Below are positions 18,923 through 30,106 of a stretch of DNA of 64,000 nt, piece by piece. The notes beneath the pieces were generated by a model. That model saw only the letters and a list, made by a program, of their open reading frames with translations. It was not told the origin of the DNA and did not search any database. Within the stretch, counting starts at the first letter, position 1, and the number at the start of each line of letters is the position of its first letter. Source of the DNA: Antedon bifida (taxonomy: Eukaryota > Echinodermata > Crinoidea > Comatulida > Antedonidae); assembly GCA_963402885.1 (NCBI GenBank), contig OY727099.1, positions 15,016,001 to 15,080,000 of the forward strand. Direction: 5' to 3'. The position numbers were made by a program, and so were the translations under genes.

Positions 18923-21900
18923 TTATCTTCCAGTTTCCTTTTTTATGATGGTGTTGTTGCTTATGCCTGGTTTGAGTACATTCTGCGTTGTTGGTATTGA
19001 TGTTCTCGTTTGTCGTCCCATTAGTCGCTGTGCTTGACTAGCACCTATTCCTTCTGTTGGGGTGTTTCTAATGTTAAGAAGACCTAGATAGGGATCTTCT
19101 CCTGCTGCTATTGACTTCCGTAGTAATCGCTTTGCTGTTTTTACTGCTGCTTCAGCAGCTCCATTGGATCTGCTGTTTCCTGGGCTGGATCTTGTGTGTT
19201 GAAATCCCCATTTGTCACTGAAGCGTTTGAATTTTTCTGATGTGTATTGTGGGCCTCCATCACTGATTACGGTGTCTGGTATTCCGTGTCTTGCGAAGTG
19301 ATGTTTCATCTTCGTTATGACAGTTTCAGATGTTGTTTCTTGTAAGCAATCTATCTCAAAGAAGTTACTGAAATAGTCTACTGTTATAAGGTAATTCTTA
19401 TCTTGAATTGTGAACAGGTCTGTTCCTACTTTCTCCCATGGTCTATCTGGTACTGGGTGTTGGCATAATGGTTCGTGTGATTGTTTGTCGCTGAATGTTG
19501 CACATGTGTCGCAGCTTTCTACATACTGTCTAATTTCTGCAGACATTTTCGGCCAGAAGACCAGTTGCCTTGCTCTGCTGAGACATTAGTTAATTCCCAT
19601 GTGACCTGCGTGGATCTTTTTCTTGATTTCAGGTCTCATTTTTGCTGGTATTACAATTCGGTCTCCACGTAGGATTACACCATCTTGTACCGTTAGTTCA
19701 TCTTGGTAGCTGAAGTATGGTGTCAGTGCAATGTTAAGTGTTTGTTTGTCATTTGGCCAGCCTTCCATGATTGTGGTTTTTAGTTTAACAAGCCCTTCGT
19801 CTTGTTTTGTCATTTCTTTGATTTCGTAAAGTCTTTCTTTATTTATTGAGATGAGTGTTACATTGCTGATAGTGTCAATATCTGCGTGTTGATGGTCTTG
19901 CCTTGGGGCCCTGGAAAGTGTATCTGATAATGTCATTTGTGTTCCCGGTCGGTATGTAAGGTTAAAGTTGTACTCTTGTGTGCGGAGCAAAAGTGACTGT
20001 AGTCTTTTTGGTGCCTTGGACAAGGGTTTTAATTGACACTAGTGGTTTGTGGTCCGTAATTACATGTGTGTGTCGGCCGTATGTGTAGTGGTGAAATTTG
20101 GTGAGACCATAGCACACCGCCAGCATTTCCTTTTCAATTTGGGCATACCGGCGTTCAGTTTCAGTGAGAGTTCTGCTTGCAAAAGCCACAGGTCTCCCTT
20201 CTTGTAGCAATGCTGATCCTATGCCATATTCACTGGCGTCGTTTTCCAATTCTACGTCTTTTTCCATTCTGTCCATAGCCACTCTTTTTCGTTAAGTCCT
20301 GTAGGGGCTTCATTACGTCATGTAGTTTGGGCAAGAATTTTGATAGATAGTTTACCATGCCCATGTATCGGCGTAATTCACTTACATCTTTTGGTTCCTG
20401 CATGTCTGTTATGGCTTTGATTTTCTCAGGGTCTGCTTGAAGACCGAGTTTCGTTATTCTGTGGCCCATGAATGTGACCTCTTCTAGCCGTGTTTCTAGT
20501 TTCTTTCTATTGAGTTTTATTCCCTTTTGTTCGCATCTTTCTAGGAATTTGTTCAGGTTTTCATCATGTTCCAATGTAGTTTTTCCATGTATGATAGCAT
20601 CATCTGCTATGCACACCTTCTAGACCATCCAGTGCTTCAAGTAGTTTCCGTTGGAAGATTTCTGATGATACATTTAATCCAAATGGTAGACGTTTCCATC
20701 TGTATCTTCCATATGTGGTTTGGAATGTTGTCAATAGACTTGATTTGTGATCTAGCTGCACATGCCCGTATCCTGACGACAAGTCTGCCTTGGTAAACAC
20801 TCTTGATTGTCCCAATGTGGGTACAGTATCTTCCAGTATTGGTAACGTGTATCGTTCTCTGATCAAGGCTTTATTCAACTCCTTAGGGTCAATACATATC
20901 CTTAGGTCATCGGAGTTCTTTTTTGGTGTTACCACTAAAGCACTCACCCATGGTGTCGGTTCCTTTACTGGCATAATGACATCCATTTTAACTAGCTTCT
21001 CCAGTTCTGCTTTGAGTTTTGGCCTAACTGCAACTTGTATTCTGCGTGTTGCCATGATAGTGGGTTGTATGGTTTGGTTTGTGTGCAAGGTAACAAGTCC
21101 TGGTAACTTTCCTAGTCCACCATTGAACACTTTGTGGTCTTGAGTATCTTGTCTTGCTACTGCTATTCTATCCATCATGTCGGTGTTGACCTTTATCAGT
21201 TTCATTTGATGCGCTGCTCTGTATCCTAATAGTGGGGTGAAGTTATTGTCTGTGACTACAAATTCGACTGAGTACTTCTTCCTATTGGCAGGGTTGCGTA
21301 TCGTGCATCTGCACATCCCAATCGATTCTACTTTTGTGTCGTTCCACATTGTCAACATCTTTGTTTTTCTTGTGATGTTCGTAGCATATTTTTCTGGTAA
21401 TGTGTTTACTGATGCTCCGGTGTCAACTTGGAAAATGATATTTTCTCCATTTATCTTCATTCTGCACTTCAAATCTTTATTGGTGTTTATGCTTTTTATC
21501 CATTCTTCTTCATCTGTTGTATATTCATTATCGGTTTCGGTTTCAGTATCGGTGTCCGTATCAGTATCATTTTCTATGCTCTTTTAGGTGCATACTTCTT
21601 TGTTTTGGCTTTGCATTTCTTAGCAAAATGATTACTTTTCTGGCATTTACTGCATGTTTTCCCCCATGCTGGACACTTTTCCTTCTTTCGGGTGTGATTG
21701 TATCCACAGTATTTACAATCAATTGTCTTCTCATCCTCATGTTTGGCTGTTGGTTCTTTGGTATGTTTCTTTTTCTTCTCTTTACTTATTTTCTTTATTG
21801 TTCCTGGCTCTAAGTCTTTCAATTGACTTGATGTTGCTTCTGCAGTTTTACAGATTATTATTGCATCTTGCAATGATAGGTTTTACTTTTGCAGTAAGGT

Positions 21901-22393
21901 TTTTCTTGTTTCACTATCTTGTATACCTATAACAATTCTATCTCTAAGGAGAGATTCTTCGATTGTTCCAAAATTGCATGTTTTGGCTAAGGAGCGTAGT
22001 GCTGCACCATATGCTTCCATAGACTCTCCTGTCTTTTGGTCTCTTTTATTGAAAATGTACCTTTCATAGGTTTTTCGCATTTTTTTCGCCTATGATGTAT
22101 TCATCTAGTTTCTTTGTAATGACTTCTACGTCATTTTCGTCTCCTCCCTCTGTGAATGTGAGACTGTTATAGATCTTTACACCATTGGTGCCAATAGCAT
22201 TTAAAAAGACTGCTTTATGATATTCTTTATTATGTTTTGACAGTTCTGTTATCACTGCATAGTTTTTATACATCTGCTTAAACATTTTCCATTCCTCTAC
22301 ACTGTCCTCTTTTAGTTTAAGTGGGGCTGGAGGATGGATGTTTGTTAGCGGTTTTGCCTGGCGGCGCTGTTGCTCTTCTCCTTCTCCTTCCAT
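18923..22393 (-). pseudogene. Broken gag-pol of LTR element 2
   Basis: Minus-strand blocks in order: gag (22393-21880, start MEGEGEEQQRRQAKP), zinc knuckle (CKYCGYNHTRKKEKC, CSKCQKSNHFAKKC), protease (FQVDTGASVNTLP), RT (FTKADLSSGYGHVQL, RLPFGLNVSSEIFQ), RNase H (YAQIEKEMLAVCYGL, ITDHKPLVS) and integrase (CDTCATFS, VGTDLFTI, VISDGGPQYTS, PGNSRSNGAAEAAVK). All belong to the mag branch of Ty3 elements. The region is a fossil with several frame breaks and no product is proposed. Confidence 0.88.
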
Positions 22394-22506
22394 TGTCTAT
22401 TCTATCTAGGCCTAGCTTCTTTTTCTTTGGGTATGTTGACGTGAGTACTTACACAACGTTTTCTTTATCATTAGTTGTCTAATTTTGTTTCACGCCGCTG
22501 CCACCA

Positions 22507-22650
22507 TGTTTCGTGTGTCATACCCATATAAAAGAAACGAGAATAGACTCTAGTACTTGTGATTACTTAAGTGTTTATTAAAGCACATATAATAACACGT
22601 TCGCTAACATCTACGATCATCTAGAGAGAGCGAGCCATGTGTACATTAGA
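22507..22650 (-). repeat. LTR of retrotransposon 2 (5' LTR), partly visible
   Basis: Matches 18024-18150. Its visible part ends with ACATTAGA, which became the 8-bp target duplication of the adjoining MITEs. Confidence 0.75.
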
Positions 22651-23448
22651 CAGAGCCATATCTATAAAGAGTTACGACATTGGATTTTAGTCACGTGATA
22701 TGCAAATCAATTTGTGTCAAACTTGTCTCCGTTAATGCATGTAAAGTGTAGGAGCAAGAAAATACTTTAAACTTTTCCTTATATTTAAAAAAATGTAATT
22801 GCACATTTTACGGTGAAATATCGATGTGCACAGCGTACAGAAGTACTTGCAGCAAAGAATATTGCGCGCGCGTGCGCTAGTACATTATAAAGTTCGATTG
22901 ATTGATTTTGGAACGAATAACTACGTCCTATTACTAACAATTATGTAATATTTTCAATCCATAATGCATGCTTTGATGACTAAATAAAATAATAAAGTGT
23001 CGTGGATATATTTGTTAATATATTGAATAGGGTATGAACAATATTAAAATAATAAAGGCAAATTATTAAAAATAAAACGAGTCTCTGAAAGTTTGTGTCA
23101 AAAACACACAGAGAGCCATATACTGTATAAAAAGAGGGGTGAATTTGTGTGTTTTTTGTATTGGTTCATGCTTTGATGTATCCTGACTTGCATGTAGGCT
23201 CTAGCATTTATTCTTTTGTTATTATAGTCACAATATGTTACCAAATTAATACCATTAATAAAATTAATTACTAAAATAAAAACGGAATATAATTGCGTTA
23301 TTTCATAGACAAAAAAATCTAAAAATAACGCATGAACTACAGGAAAACGCTATACAAAATAGACGCGCGCGCCCTCAGCGTGCGAATTCTTTGACACAAA
23401 AATGGCTTCTAATTTTCAATGTCGTAACTCTTTATATATATGGCTCTG
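22651..23448. mobile_element. hAT-like MITE 1 with 8-bp duplication ACATTAGA
   Basis: Ends CAGAGCCATAT...ATATGGCTCTG with terminal homology of about 35 bp (AAGAGTTACGACATTG / CAATGTCGTAACTCTTT). ACATTAGA flanks both sides (22643-22650 and 23449-23456). CAG ends and an 8-bp duplication fit the hAT superfamily. It is 798 bp and noncoding. It inserted into the 22507 LTR. Confidence 0.85.
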
Positions 23449-23456
23449 ACATTAGA

Positions 23457-24045
23457 CAGAGCCATATATAGAGAGAGTTACGTCATTGAATGGATTAGAA
23501 GCCGTGTTTGTGTCCAACTATTCCTATGTAGCGTATGAAGTTGAGTCTTTTGTTTTGAAAATGTATAACGTTCAAAAGGCTTTAATTATCGAATTTAATA
23601 TCAAAACAATCAATTTGATTAAAGGTTTTTGTTAAAATAATAAACAAATTATAAAGTTACTGCGAACATGATTTAAAACAACAAAAATAGCAATTTCGGA
23701 ACGGCTCTGGTTGTGCGCTCCATGCACGCTCTACGCGTGCGCGTTTAGTTTGTACAGCGATTCTCTATAGTAATGCATTGTTTTTACAATTTGTTGTTTA
23801 AAATCATGTTCGCAGTAACTTTATGATTTCGTTATTATCTTAACAAAAACCTTTAAACAAATTGATTGTTTGATATTAAATTCGATATTTAAAGCCTTGT
23901 GAATGTTATACAATTTTTAAGCAAATGACTCGACTCCATACGCTACATAGGCATAGTTGGACACAAACATGGCCGGCATGCACACCACGTGACTTTTCTA
24001 AAATCCGTGAACGCAAAGTCGTAACTCTCTCTATATATGGCTCTG
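23457..24045. mobile_element. hAT-like MITE 2, near-complete palindrome
   Basis: Same ends as MITE 1 (CAGAGCCATATATAGAGAGAGTTACG / reverse complement at 24020-24045). Internal arms continue the inverted repeat for about 240 bp (AAAGTTACTGCGAACATGATTT at 23655-23680 against 23800-23825), so nearly the whole 589 bp can fold on itself. The left flank is ACATTAGA; the right flank ACATTTGT is only a partial match. It directly abuts the duplication of MITE 1. Confidence 0.8.
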
Positions 24046-24053
24046 ACATTTGT

Positions 24054-25754
24054 TGATTACTAATGTAATGCATTCAAAGGGAGGAGATGTAGTTTGGTTT
24101 AAGTTGTTCTGTTGCTCAACAGATCTATTGGGCAAGTTCAGATTTGACTAAAAACTAGGTATGACTGCAGTTTAAAAAAAAATAAATACCAACATTTTAA
24201 AAATATGAATACAAATACATTCAAATAGTATACTGTATATAAGAATTAAACACAAAATGGAAGATACAAATTTGAAAACACCAATATAATAAACATAAAG
24301 AAAGACTATTATATTTGAATCTACATCTATATATAAATTATGGTTAATTCTGACATAGGCGAGCACAATGCAAAAACTTCGGTACAAATCTCCGCCTTGG
24401 ATACCTACCTTATCTATCTCAGATGTACCGCGAAACGTAGATTTGATAACATTAATGTGCAGTTCGACGCTATTTTTCCATATTTCTATCTTAGCAAGAT
24501 ATTATAAAGAGTTTTTTAACAACATTTATGATTTCAACAGTAGATTTTCTACTCAATTTCAATTCTTGGCGGTCAAGTTATTTCCGGCTTTATGATAAGT
24601 TCACCTTGCAGAAACTTGGTTTCAACTATTTTCTCTCTTTTATACACAAGGGAGCAGTTAAAATAATAGATTTGACCCTAAAGGTGACTGGAAACAGGCA
24701 CTTTCCATCAATCAATACAGTGTCCCTTTGGAAGACGGAATAAAAAAACAGATACTATAGTAGGACTGGAGCTGGCCATTAGTCATAGCCATTTTAGTTT
24801 TTTGTTTATTTTAGGAACGGACCGCGCGTGTGAAAGGTACAGTAGTTAAAAAATAAAAATTATACTGTAAATTAATAAAGATCAAATCAAATATACGCCA
24901 TAAAGAATCGGAATATATTGTGGGGAATAGTATTATAAAATTACATAGGGAGATTTGATGATAAGACATTAATCGAGTGAAATCCCGATAGCTGAGTTTT
25001 ATTAAGTAAGCTGACAGGAATAACTGTAGGCTATCTGTGTCCTGTTAGGACCGAGATGTCTGCCCATGTTGCAAGCCGTAATGTCTTCTTTCTTGGGCCG
25101 AAATGGCCCACTCTGTCACGGCAGAATAAATAATGTATTAATACTTATTAGGATGATATTTATTTGAATAAACGCCTCTCCAATAAAACATCACTTTAAA
25201 TAATAATAACATCGCACTGTTATCTACAATTTACCAAGCATTTGTTATTCTTTTTTACCACTTTTCATAGTATTAGATAGAGGATTTCATTTGATTATAA
25301 ATGTTACCATATTATTAAAACTAAAAAAATTAACATATATCCCTCGAATAAGCCCCTCCCTCGAGTCAAATGAACTCCGCCTCCCCACCTCCGCCCTATA
25401 AGGGCCCTACCAAATAATAAAGACTATACTTTAAAATGTTATTAATCATCTAAGACACTGTGAAACAGAATAGTTTAGTTTTACGAATGTCAAGCATTTT
25501 CAATAATGGTAACCGACAGAAAACGTAAAAGAAGAACATTATCATTCCGAGAACCATCGTCTACACTTCCTAGAGGGGGAGCGAGCGAAGCGAGCTCACC
25601 CTCTAGCTTAACTAATTCTTCGACAATTTGTTGAACAATGAAACATTTACTAACTTCAATTCATCATAAACTAAATTATATAACATGTAGAGAAAACAAG
25701 AATACAAATTTAAAAGAAATTCCAACGAGCTTTTAAATATTCTCTTATACGTAC
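24054..25754. other. AT-rich stretch without a recognised gene
   Basis: No open frame here resembles a known protein. The longest plus-strand frames (24368-24595, 24528-24743) have AT-biased composition and no motif. A GC-rich hairpin, CTAGAGGG...CCCTCTAG around GAGCGAGCGAAGCGAGC, lies at 25569-25605. A short basic frame (25505, MVTDRKRKRRT) has no other support. Confidence 0.5.
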
Positions 25755-26302
25755 CTTTTTTTAGTAATATATTCTTTGCACATTGTCCAAGGCAACCTGC
25801 AAACCTTCAAATTTTTTCTGGTTTATTGATTAACAGTTGATTAACCTCTAGGTGAAGTACTACCTCCCAAATATTGTCAAATTGTAATTGTTTAAGTTGA
25901 TAATTAGCAGTAACATCACTAAACCCTTTTGGGTCAACTTCTCTCAATGCAGTAAACAGTGTTATCCTATACGATGACAACTGTTTATAATTCTCAGTAC
26001 TTTGTTCAACGTCTTTCATATACTGAATGATAAGATTTTCAGCAGCATTCAATTTTGATAGTTTACAGATATCGAGTAAAAGTTGGACATTAGTAGGAGA
26101 AATATGACCTTTGGCATCTAGAGCATTTAGTAAATCTTGTGCAGTGTAATCTTGTCTGGTGATGTCCCCTACATGTAAATTATCAAACAGTAAGCACTGC
26201 AACCAAGCATATGTGTCACCAACATAGTGTTTACTAACATCAGCTTTTAATTTTGTGAATTTTTCCATTTTATATTCAATTTCAGCCATTTTACTACCAA
26301 AT
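25755..26302 (-). pseudogene. Host death-fold-like exon (DED-like), paralogue of 54587-55122
   Basis: One exon bounded by an acceptor (TTTATTGCAG) at 26302 and a donor (AAAG/GTACGT) at 25755. The start codon is probably ATG at 26289 (MAEIEYKMEKFTKLK). It shares a helix-rich pattern with the 54.6-kb exon: KHY.G near residue 25, LLLDICKLSKLNAAENLI.QYMKD near 80-100, YR..LF.ALREVD near 112-125, NIW.VV.HLE near 140-150. After PEKI an in-frame TGA (25815-25817) interrupts the conserved continuation RFAGCLGQCAKNILL, which runs to the donor. It is either a decayed copy or a truncated allele. The fold is inferred to be DED/death-like; partners are unknown. Confidence 0.6.
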
Positions 26303-27190
26303 CTGCAATAAATGTACATTTGACATTATGTTAGGAATCAGGATTCAATAACTGTGGATTAACTATAGTAGGCCTGTTAAGTGAACCAATCCTTCAAATT
26401 GTGATAACATTCTGAAACTTTGCACAGTTATTCATTAGGGTGTCAAAAATATGAAATGGAAGGGTTGCACAAAATTTGGTCAGGGGAAAGCCGCCATTTT
26501 GGATTTCAAAATGGCGAACCCCAAATGTTCACTTTTCAGGTATATCTCTGCTAAAGAGGCACCTAGAGTTCTGATTTTAGTTGCAAATTATATGGTAATG
26601 GGGTCACCAAACATATTGGTATTTAACTAACATTTTGATTGCATGGGGGCCATTTTGGATTTCAAAATGGCGGACTTTAAATTTTTACTTTTCATGTATA
26701 TCTCTGTTAAAAAGGCACCTAGAGTTCTGATTTTAGGTGCAAATTATATGGTAATGGGGTCACCAAACATATTGGTATAACTAACATTTTGATTGCATGG
26801 CGGCCATGTTGGATTTCAAAATGGCGGACTTCAAATTTTCACTTTTCATGTATATCTATGCTAAAAAGGCACCTAGAGTTCTGATTTTAGGTGCAAATGA
26901 TATGGTAATGGGGTCACCAAACATATTGGTATAACTAACATTTTGATTGAATGGTGGCCATTTTGGATTTCAAAATGGCGGAATCCAAATTTTCACTTTT
27001 CAGGTATATCTGCTAAAAAGGTACACAGAGTTCTGATTTTAGGTGCAAATTATATGGTAATGGGTCACCAAACATATTGGTATTTAACTAACATTTTGAT
27101 TGCATGGCGGCCATTTTGAATTTCAAAATGGCGAACTGGGAGACAGAGCTGTAACAAACCAGTCTGTAAATATAACTGCTGATGCCATGT

Positions 27191-27265
27191 AACATAGAGG
27201 CAGATGAACGTATGTTTGTTCATGTTAAACATGCCTCTGAAATTTTTCCGCGCATTCTTGTCAAG
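27191..27265 (+). pseudogene. Fragment 1 of PIN-like HEEADTR-family gene in element A
   Basis: Codes NIEADERMFVHVKHASEIF and PRILVK. This matches the HEEADTR...H.KHA....I.I motif of a widespread, poorly characterised metazoan family with which fragment 2 (35502 onward) also agrees. The fragment ends exactly where the LTR element begins. From memory of the family, the EEAD and DTDVVVLA motifs resemble the XPG/FEN-type PIN nuclease signature; that function is inference. Confidence 0.6.
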
Positions 27266-27342
27266 CGCCAGTAACAACAATAACATAACAACCAGCGGCC
27301 ATGATATGTGAGTCATACCAGGTAGGGGGTGCTAGACTGGCG
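27266..27342 (-). repeat. LTR of retrotransposon 3 (3' side)
   Basis: Starts CGCCAGTA and ends AGACTGGCG. About 70 bp match the distal part of 35338-35498 closely (CAACAATAACATAACAACC ... CATACCAGGTAGGGGG). Confidence 0.7.
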
Positions 27343-27464
27343 TAATCATTTTTTTTTCTCCTCTTCTCATAAAACACCAAAGTTAAAAACAAAACAAAGC
27401 AAGCAAAAGCACTCAAAATCTACATTGAATGGTCGAAACTTAACTATAAAATACGTATGAAACA

Positions 27465-29285
27465 TTATAAATCAAGAACGTAGTCAGAGAGATGACTAGG
27501 GAATCTGCGTGAACGTGTGGATGTGCGATGAGACAACTGTGCTGGAACTTCCATTGGTGATTCTTCCGGGGTCTGTATGGATGATGACTTGTCGTTCACC
27601 TCATTAGGAGAGGCTGAAAGAGTTGATGGTACCTCAGGTGGAGGAAATGGAGACGGATCAACTGTGAAATCAGGTTCTTCATCAGAGGTGTCGCAGTGGC
27701 GTTGTGAGGTTGGTGTGGGAGAATGATGAACGTCAGTCGGTACAGTAAAACACTCTGATTTCTTTACACGATACGTAGCGCTTCTCAATTGTGAGTGCGT
27801 AAACTTTCGGACGTTGCACCACTTTCCATCTACAGAAACAACGAGATAGCGATCTCGTGCACAGGTCTTGCGACGATCTGTCCACAGGTAGACTAAATCA
27901 CCAACCGTAATAGAAACGTCAGGTGCTGCACACGCGACGGGTGCCTTAGACTTTTCACTGTGCGCGTGATTAGAGGCTCTGAGGTGCTGTTGGCTGATAA
28001 TCAAGTTGCGGTCAGAAATAGGGATTTGGTCATGAGTGAACTGATCTCGCTGTGTCCACATTTCGCGAGACGACAATCCTCGTGTTCGGATACGGGAGTT
28101 AAGACGAGATGTGGCGACAGCAAGCACTGTCGGTGAGATGGGACCGCCACCAGGCTCTTGCCGAAGTAACTCTTCTGACAGTTTGCGTACAGCTTTCTCT
28201 CCAACCGGGTTTTTGTTGATGTTCTTAACTCTGCCAATTTCGATCGAAATCCTATGTTTCAGTAAGACGGGATCGTGGACGAGTGCCATGAAGCCCGGGG
28301 CAGGGTCTGTGCGGATGGTTGCTGAAGGGCCCTCCACGGGGCACATGCCAATGCATAAGCGAATTAAGGTATCACGGAGAGTATCGTGCTTCTCATCGCT
28401 GATTAAACACGAAAGGGTGTAAGACGTCACCGTCTCTCTGACAACAAGAATAAGTTGACGCTCGCGTTTTAGGACATCGGCGGCAAAGGTGACTCCGAGC
28501 TTCGACGGAGGATCATCAGTGGACTGTTCAATTGCGGTGGTGGGTACATTACGGATCGAGGCACAGTGATGACACGATTCTGACACCTGTTCGATGGTTT
28601 TGTCCAAGTCAAGCGCAAAGAAGTGGCGGCGAACGGATAACTTAAGTTGGTGGCTAGTTGGGTGATCTAGCCGGACGTGAAGTGATGTCAGCAGTCCGTT
28701 TAATACAGGGCGAGGGACAATGATACATTCATGCTTAAGTGAGAGTGGTTCAGTGCGGTTGACTACAAGGAGACCATCTCTTCCAATGGAACAACAGTTA
28801 AGGTACCGTTTAATGTCCCTGACATTGGTTAACTTTTTAGATGGACGCGTTCCTTGAATAAGATGAGCTTTTACACGCTGAAGGTCTGGACACTCGGATT
28901 GGATGGCTAGCCAAGCTGGCCGACTGGTGAACGGGAGTTTGGCGTCTCTAGTAATGAAATCACGTATCGATGAACGTAGTACCGTTGACTCTATCGCGCC
29001 GTTGACAAATGAGCAAACCTGACAGTTGTCAACTGAGCATGGTGGAGCGTTGCGACTAGCAAAGTCGGATGGGACATTGGCTGAGCCTGCCAGGTGCCGA
29101 ATAGAAATCTGGTACCTGCTAGCGGTGGACAGGAAGGTGGACACACGGGGACTGACGGAGAATTCTCCCCTGCATAGCTTTTCGAGCGCTTGGACGCATG
29201 GCTTACTGTCAGTTAGGACACATGTGTTATGTCGAGACTGGATAATAAAAGGACTAAAATGTTTAACGGCTGCCGCGATAGCCAA
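27465..29285 (-). CDS. RNase H and integrase region of LTR element 3
   Basis: A 606-residue frame of a fossil element. The N-terminal RNase H part shows VLTDSKPCVQALEKL and HLAGSANVPSDFASRN. The integrase zinc finger is HVRLDHPTSHQLK ... CHHCASI, followed by a divergent catalytic core (VTFAADVLKRERQLI) and a C-terminal chromatin-binding-like region (VGDLVYLWTDRRKT). The tail is Ser/Pro-rich. It continues the RT block at 29492-30037. Confidence 0.75.
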   Translation of the reverse strand: MAIAAAVKHFSPFIIQSRHNTCVLTDSKPCVQALEKLCRGEFSVSPRVSTFLSTASRYQISIRHLAGSANVPSDFASRNAPPCSVDNCQVCSFVNGAIESTVLRSSIRDFITRDAKLPFTSRPAWLAIQSECPDLQRVKAHLIQGTRPSKKLTNVRDIKRYLNCCSIGRDGLLVVNRTEPLSLKHECIIVPRPVLNGLLTSLHVRLDHPTSHQLKLSVRRHFFALDLDKTIEQVSESCHHCASIRNVPTTAIEQSTDDPPSKLGVTFAADVLKRERQLILVVRETVTSYTLSCLISDEKHDTLRDTLIRLCIGMCPVEGPSATIRTDPAPGFMALVHDPVLLKHRISIEIGRVKNINKNPVGEKAVRKLSEELLRQEPGGGPISPTVLAVATSRLNSRIRTRGLSSREMWTQRDQFTHDQIPISDRNLIISQQHLRASNHAHSEKSKAPVACAAPDVSITVGDLVYLWTDRRKTCARDRYLVVSVDGKWCNVRKFTHSQLRSATYRVKKSECFTVPTDVHHSPTPTSQRHCDTSDEEPDFTVDPSPFPPPEVPSTLSASPNEVNDKSSSIQTPEESPMEVPAQLSHRTSTRSRRFPSHLSDYVLDL

Positions 29286-29491
29286 AGCTTCGATCTCGCA
29301 GGGTAACCATGTGACCTGACGTGCACGGAGTTTGGCACTAAAAAAACCGGCTAACTGTGGTTTGGATTCACGAGTAACGTATAAGGTTGCGCCTAGACCA
29401 TGACTTTTAACAGCACCATCCGTAACGATCCACAGTTGGTCATCGGGATGAGGTAAAACTATGACCTTGTTTGAGTCAAGTGCGTTCTGTG

Positions 29492-30106
29492 CTATTTGAA
29501 TGCTTCATGTAAGGCATCGTACCAATGTATTGTTTTTTTGGACTGTAAGCCGGCTATTGCTTCTTCCAGTGGAGCGATGAGAGATGCGCACTGAGGTAAA
29601 ACGCGTGCTAGCACCTTATATGCCCCGATAAAGGAGCGTAAACCTCTTACCGTCGGTGGTGGAGTGCATGCCTTTAACGTTGAAATACGATGAGTATTTG
29701 CGCGAATAGACCCTAGGGACCAGGTCCACCCAAGAATGGTTGTAGTTTGTGGACAAATCACCGTTTTGCTAGCAGACAATCGCAGACCACACTTGTAAAT
29801 GCATTGGAGTAGACGCCGCCAATTGTAAATTAACTCCTCTAAGCTGTCCCCTTCACAATAAAGGTCATCCGCAAGCTTTGCTACTACTCCCTCCTTAATC
29901 AAATCCCCCAGTACCCGACAAGTCAGCTCTTCGAGGGCGGTCTCTGAACCAGGCATACCCATGGCACACCGGGCATAAACTCTGACACCTCGAAATTGTG
30001 TGGCAACGCCGCAGTACATCATAGAACCGCGAGACAAAGGAATCTGGTAAAAGGCCTTTGTGAGGTCAGTAGTGATTAAGTGCTTCCATTTTGCGATGTT
30101 ACGTAG
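29492..30106 (-). pseudogene. RT C-terminal part of LTR element 3
   Basis: RT blocks of a Ty3-like polymerase: [48 protein letters not shown] (catalytic Asp pair), [37 protein letters not shown]. Its upstream edge is the insertion of element B. It is part of a broken fossil. Confidence 0.75.

Larger units (their letters stand above)
18024..22650 (-). mobile_element. LTR retrotransposon 2, Ty3/gypsy, mag-like; broken
   Basis: Fossil element on the minus strand. The left LTR starts TGTTTCGTGTGTCATACC at 18024, the matching right LTR starts at 22507 and is recognisable to 22650, where MITEs begin. A primer-binding-like TGGTGGCAGCGGCG lies inside the right LTR. Order on the minus strand is gag, zinc knuckle, protease, RT, RNase H, integrase. 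It carries roughly half a dozen frame breaks, so it is inactive. It is older than element 1 by coding decay, although the LTR pieces that can be compared are still very similar. Confidence 0.88.

Noticed and set aside
24368-24743. Overlapping short plus-strand frames as a host gene
   Set aside because: AT-biased composition, no splice-site support, no family resemblance.
25569-25605. Hairpin as a transcription terminator
   Set aside because: Eukaryotic context, no adjoining transcription unit; kept only as a structural note.
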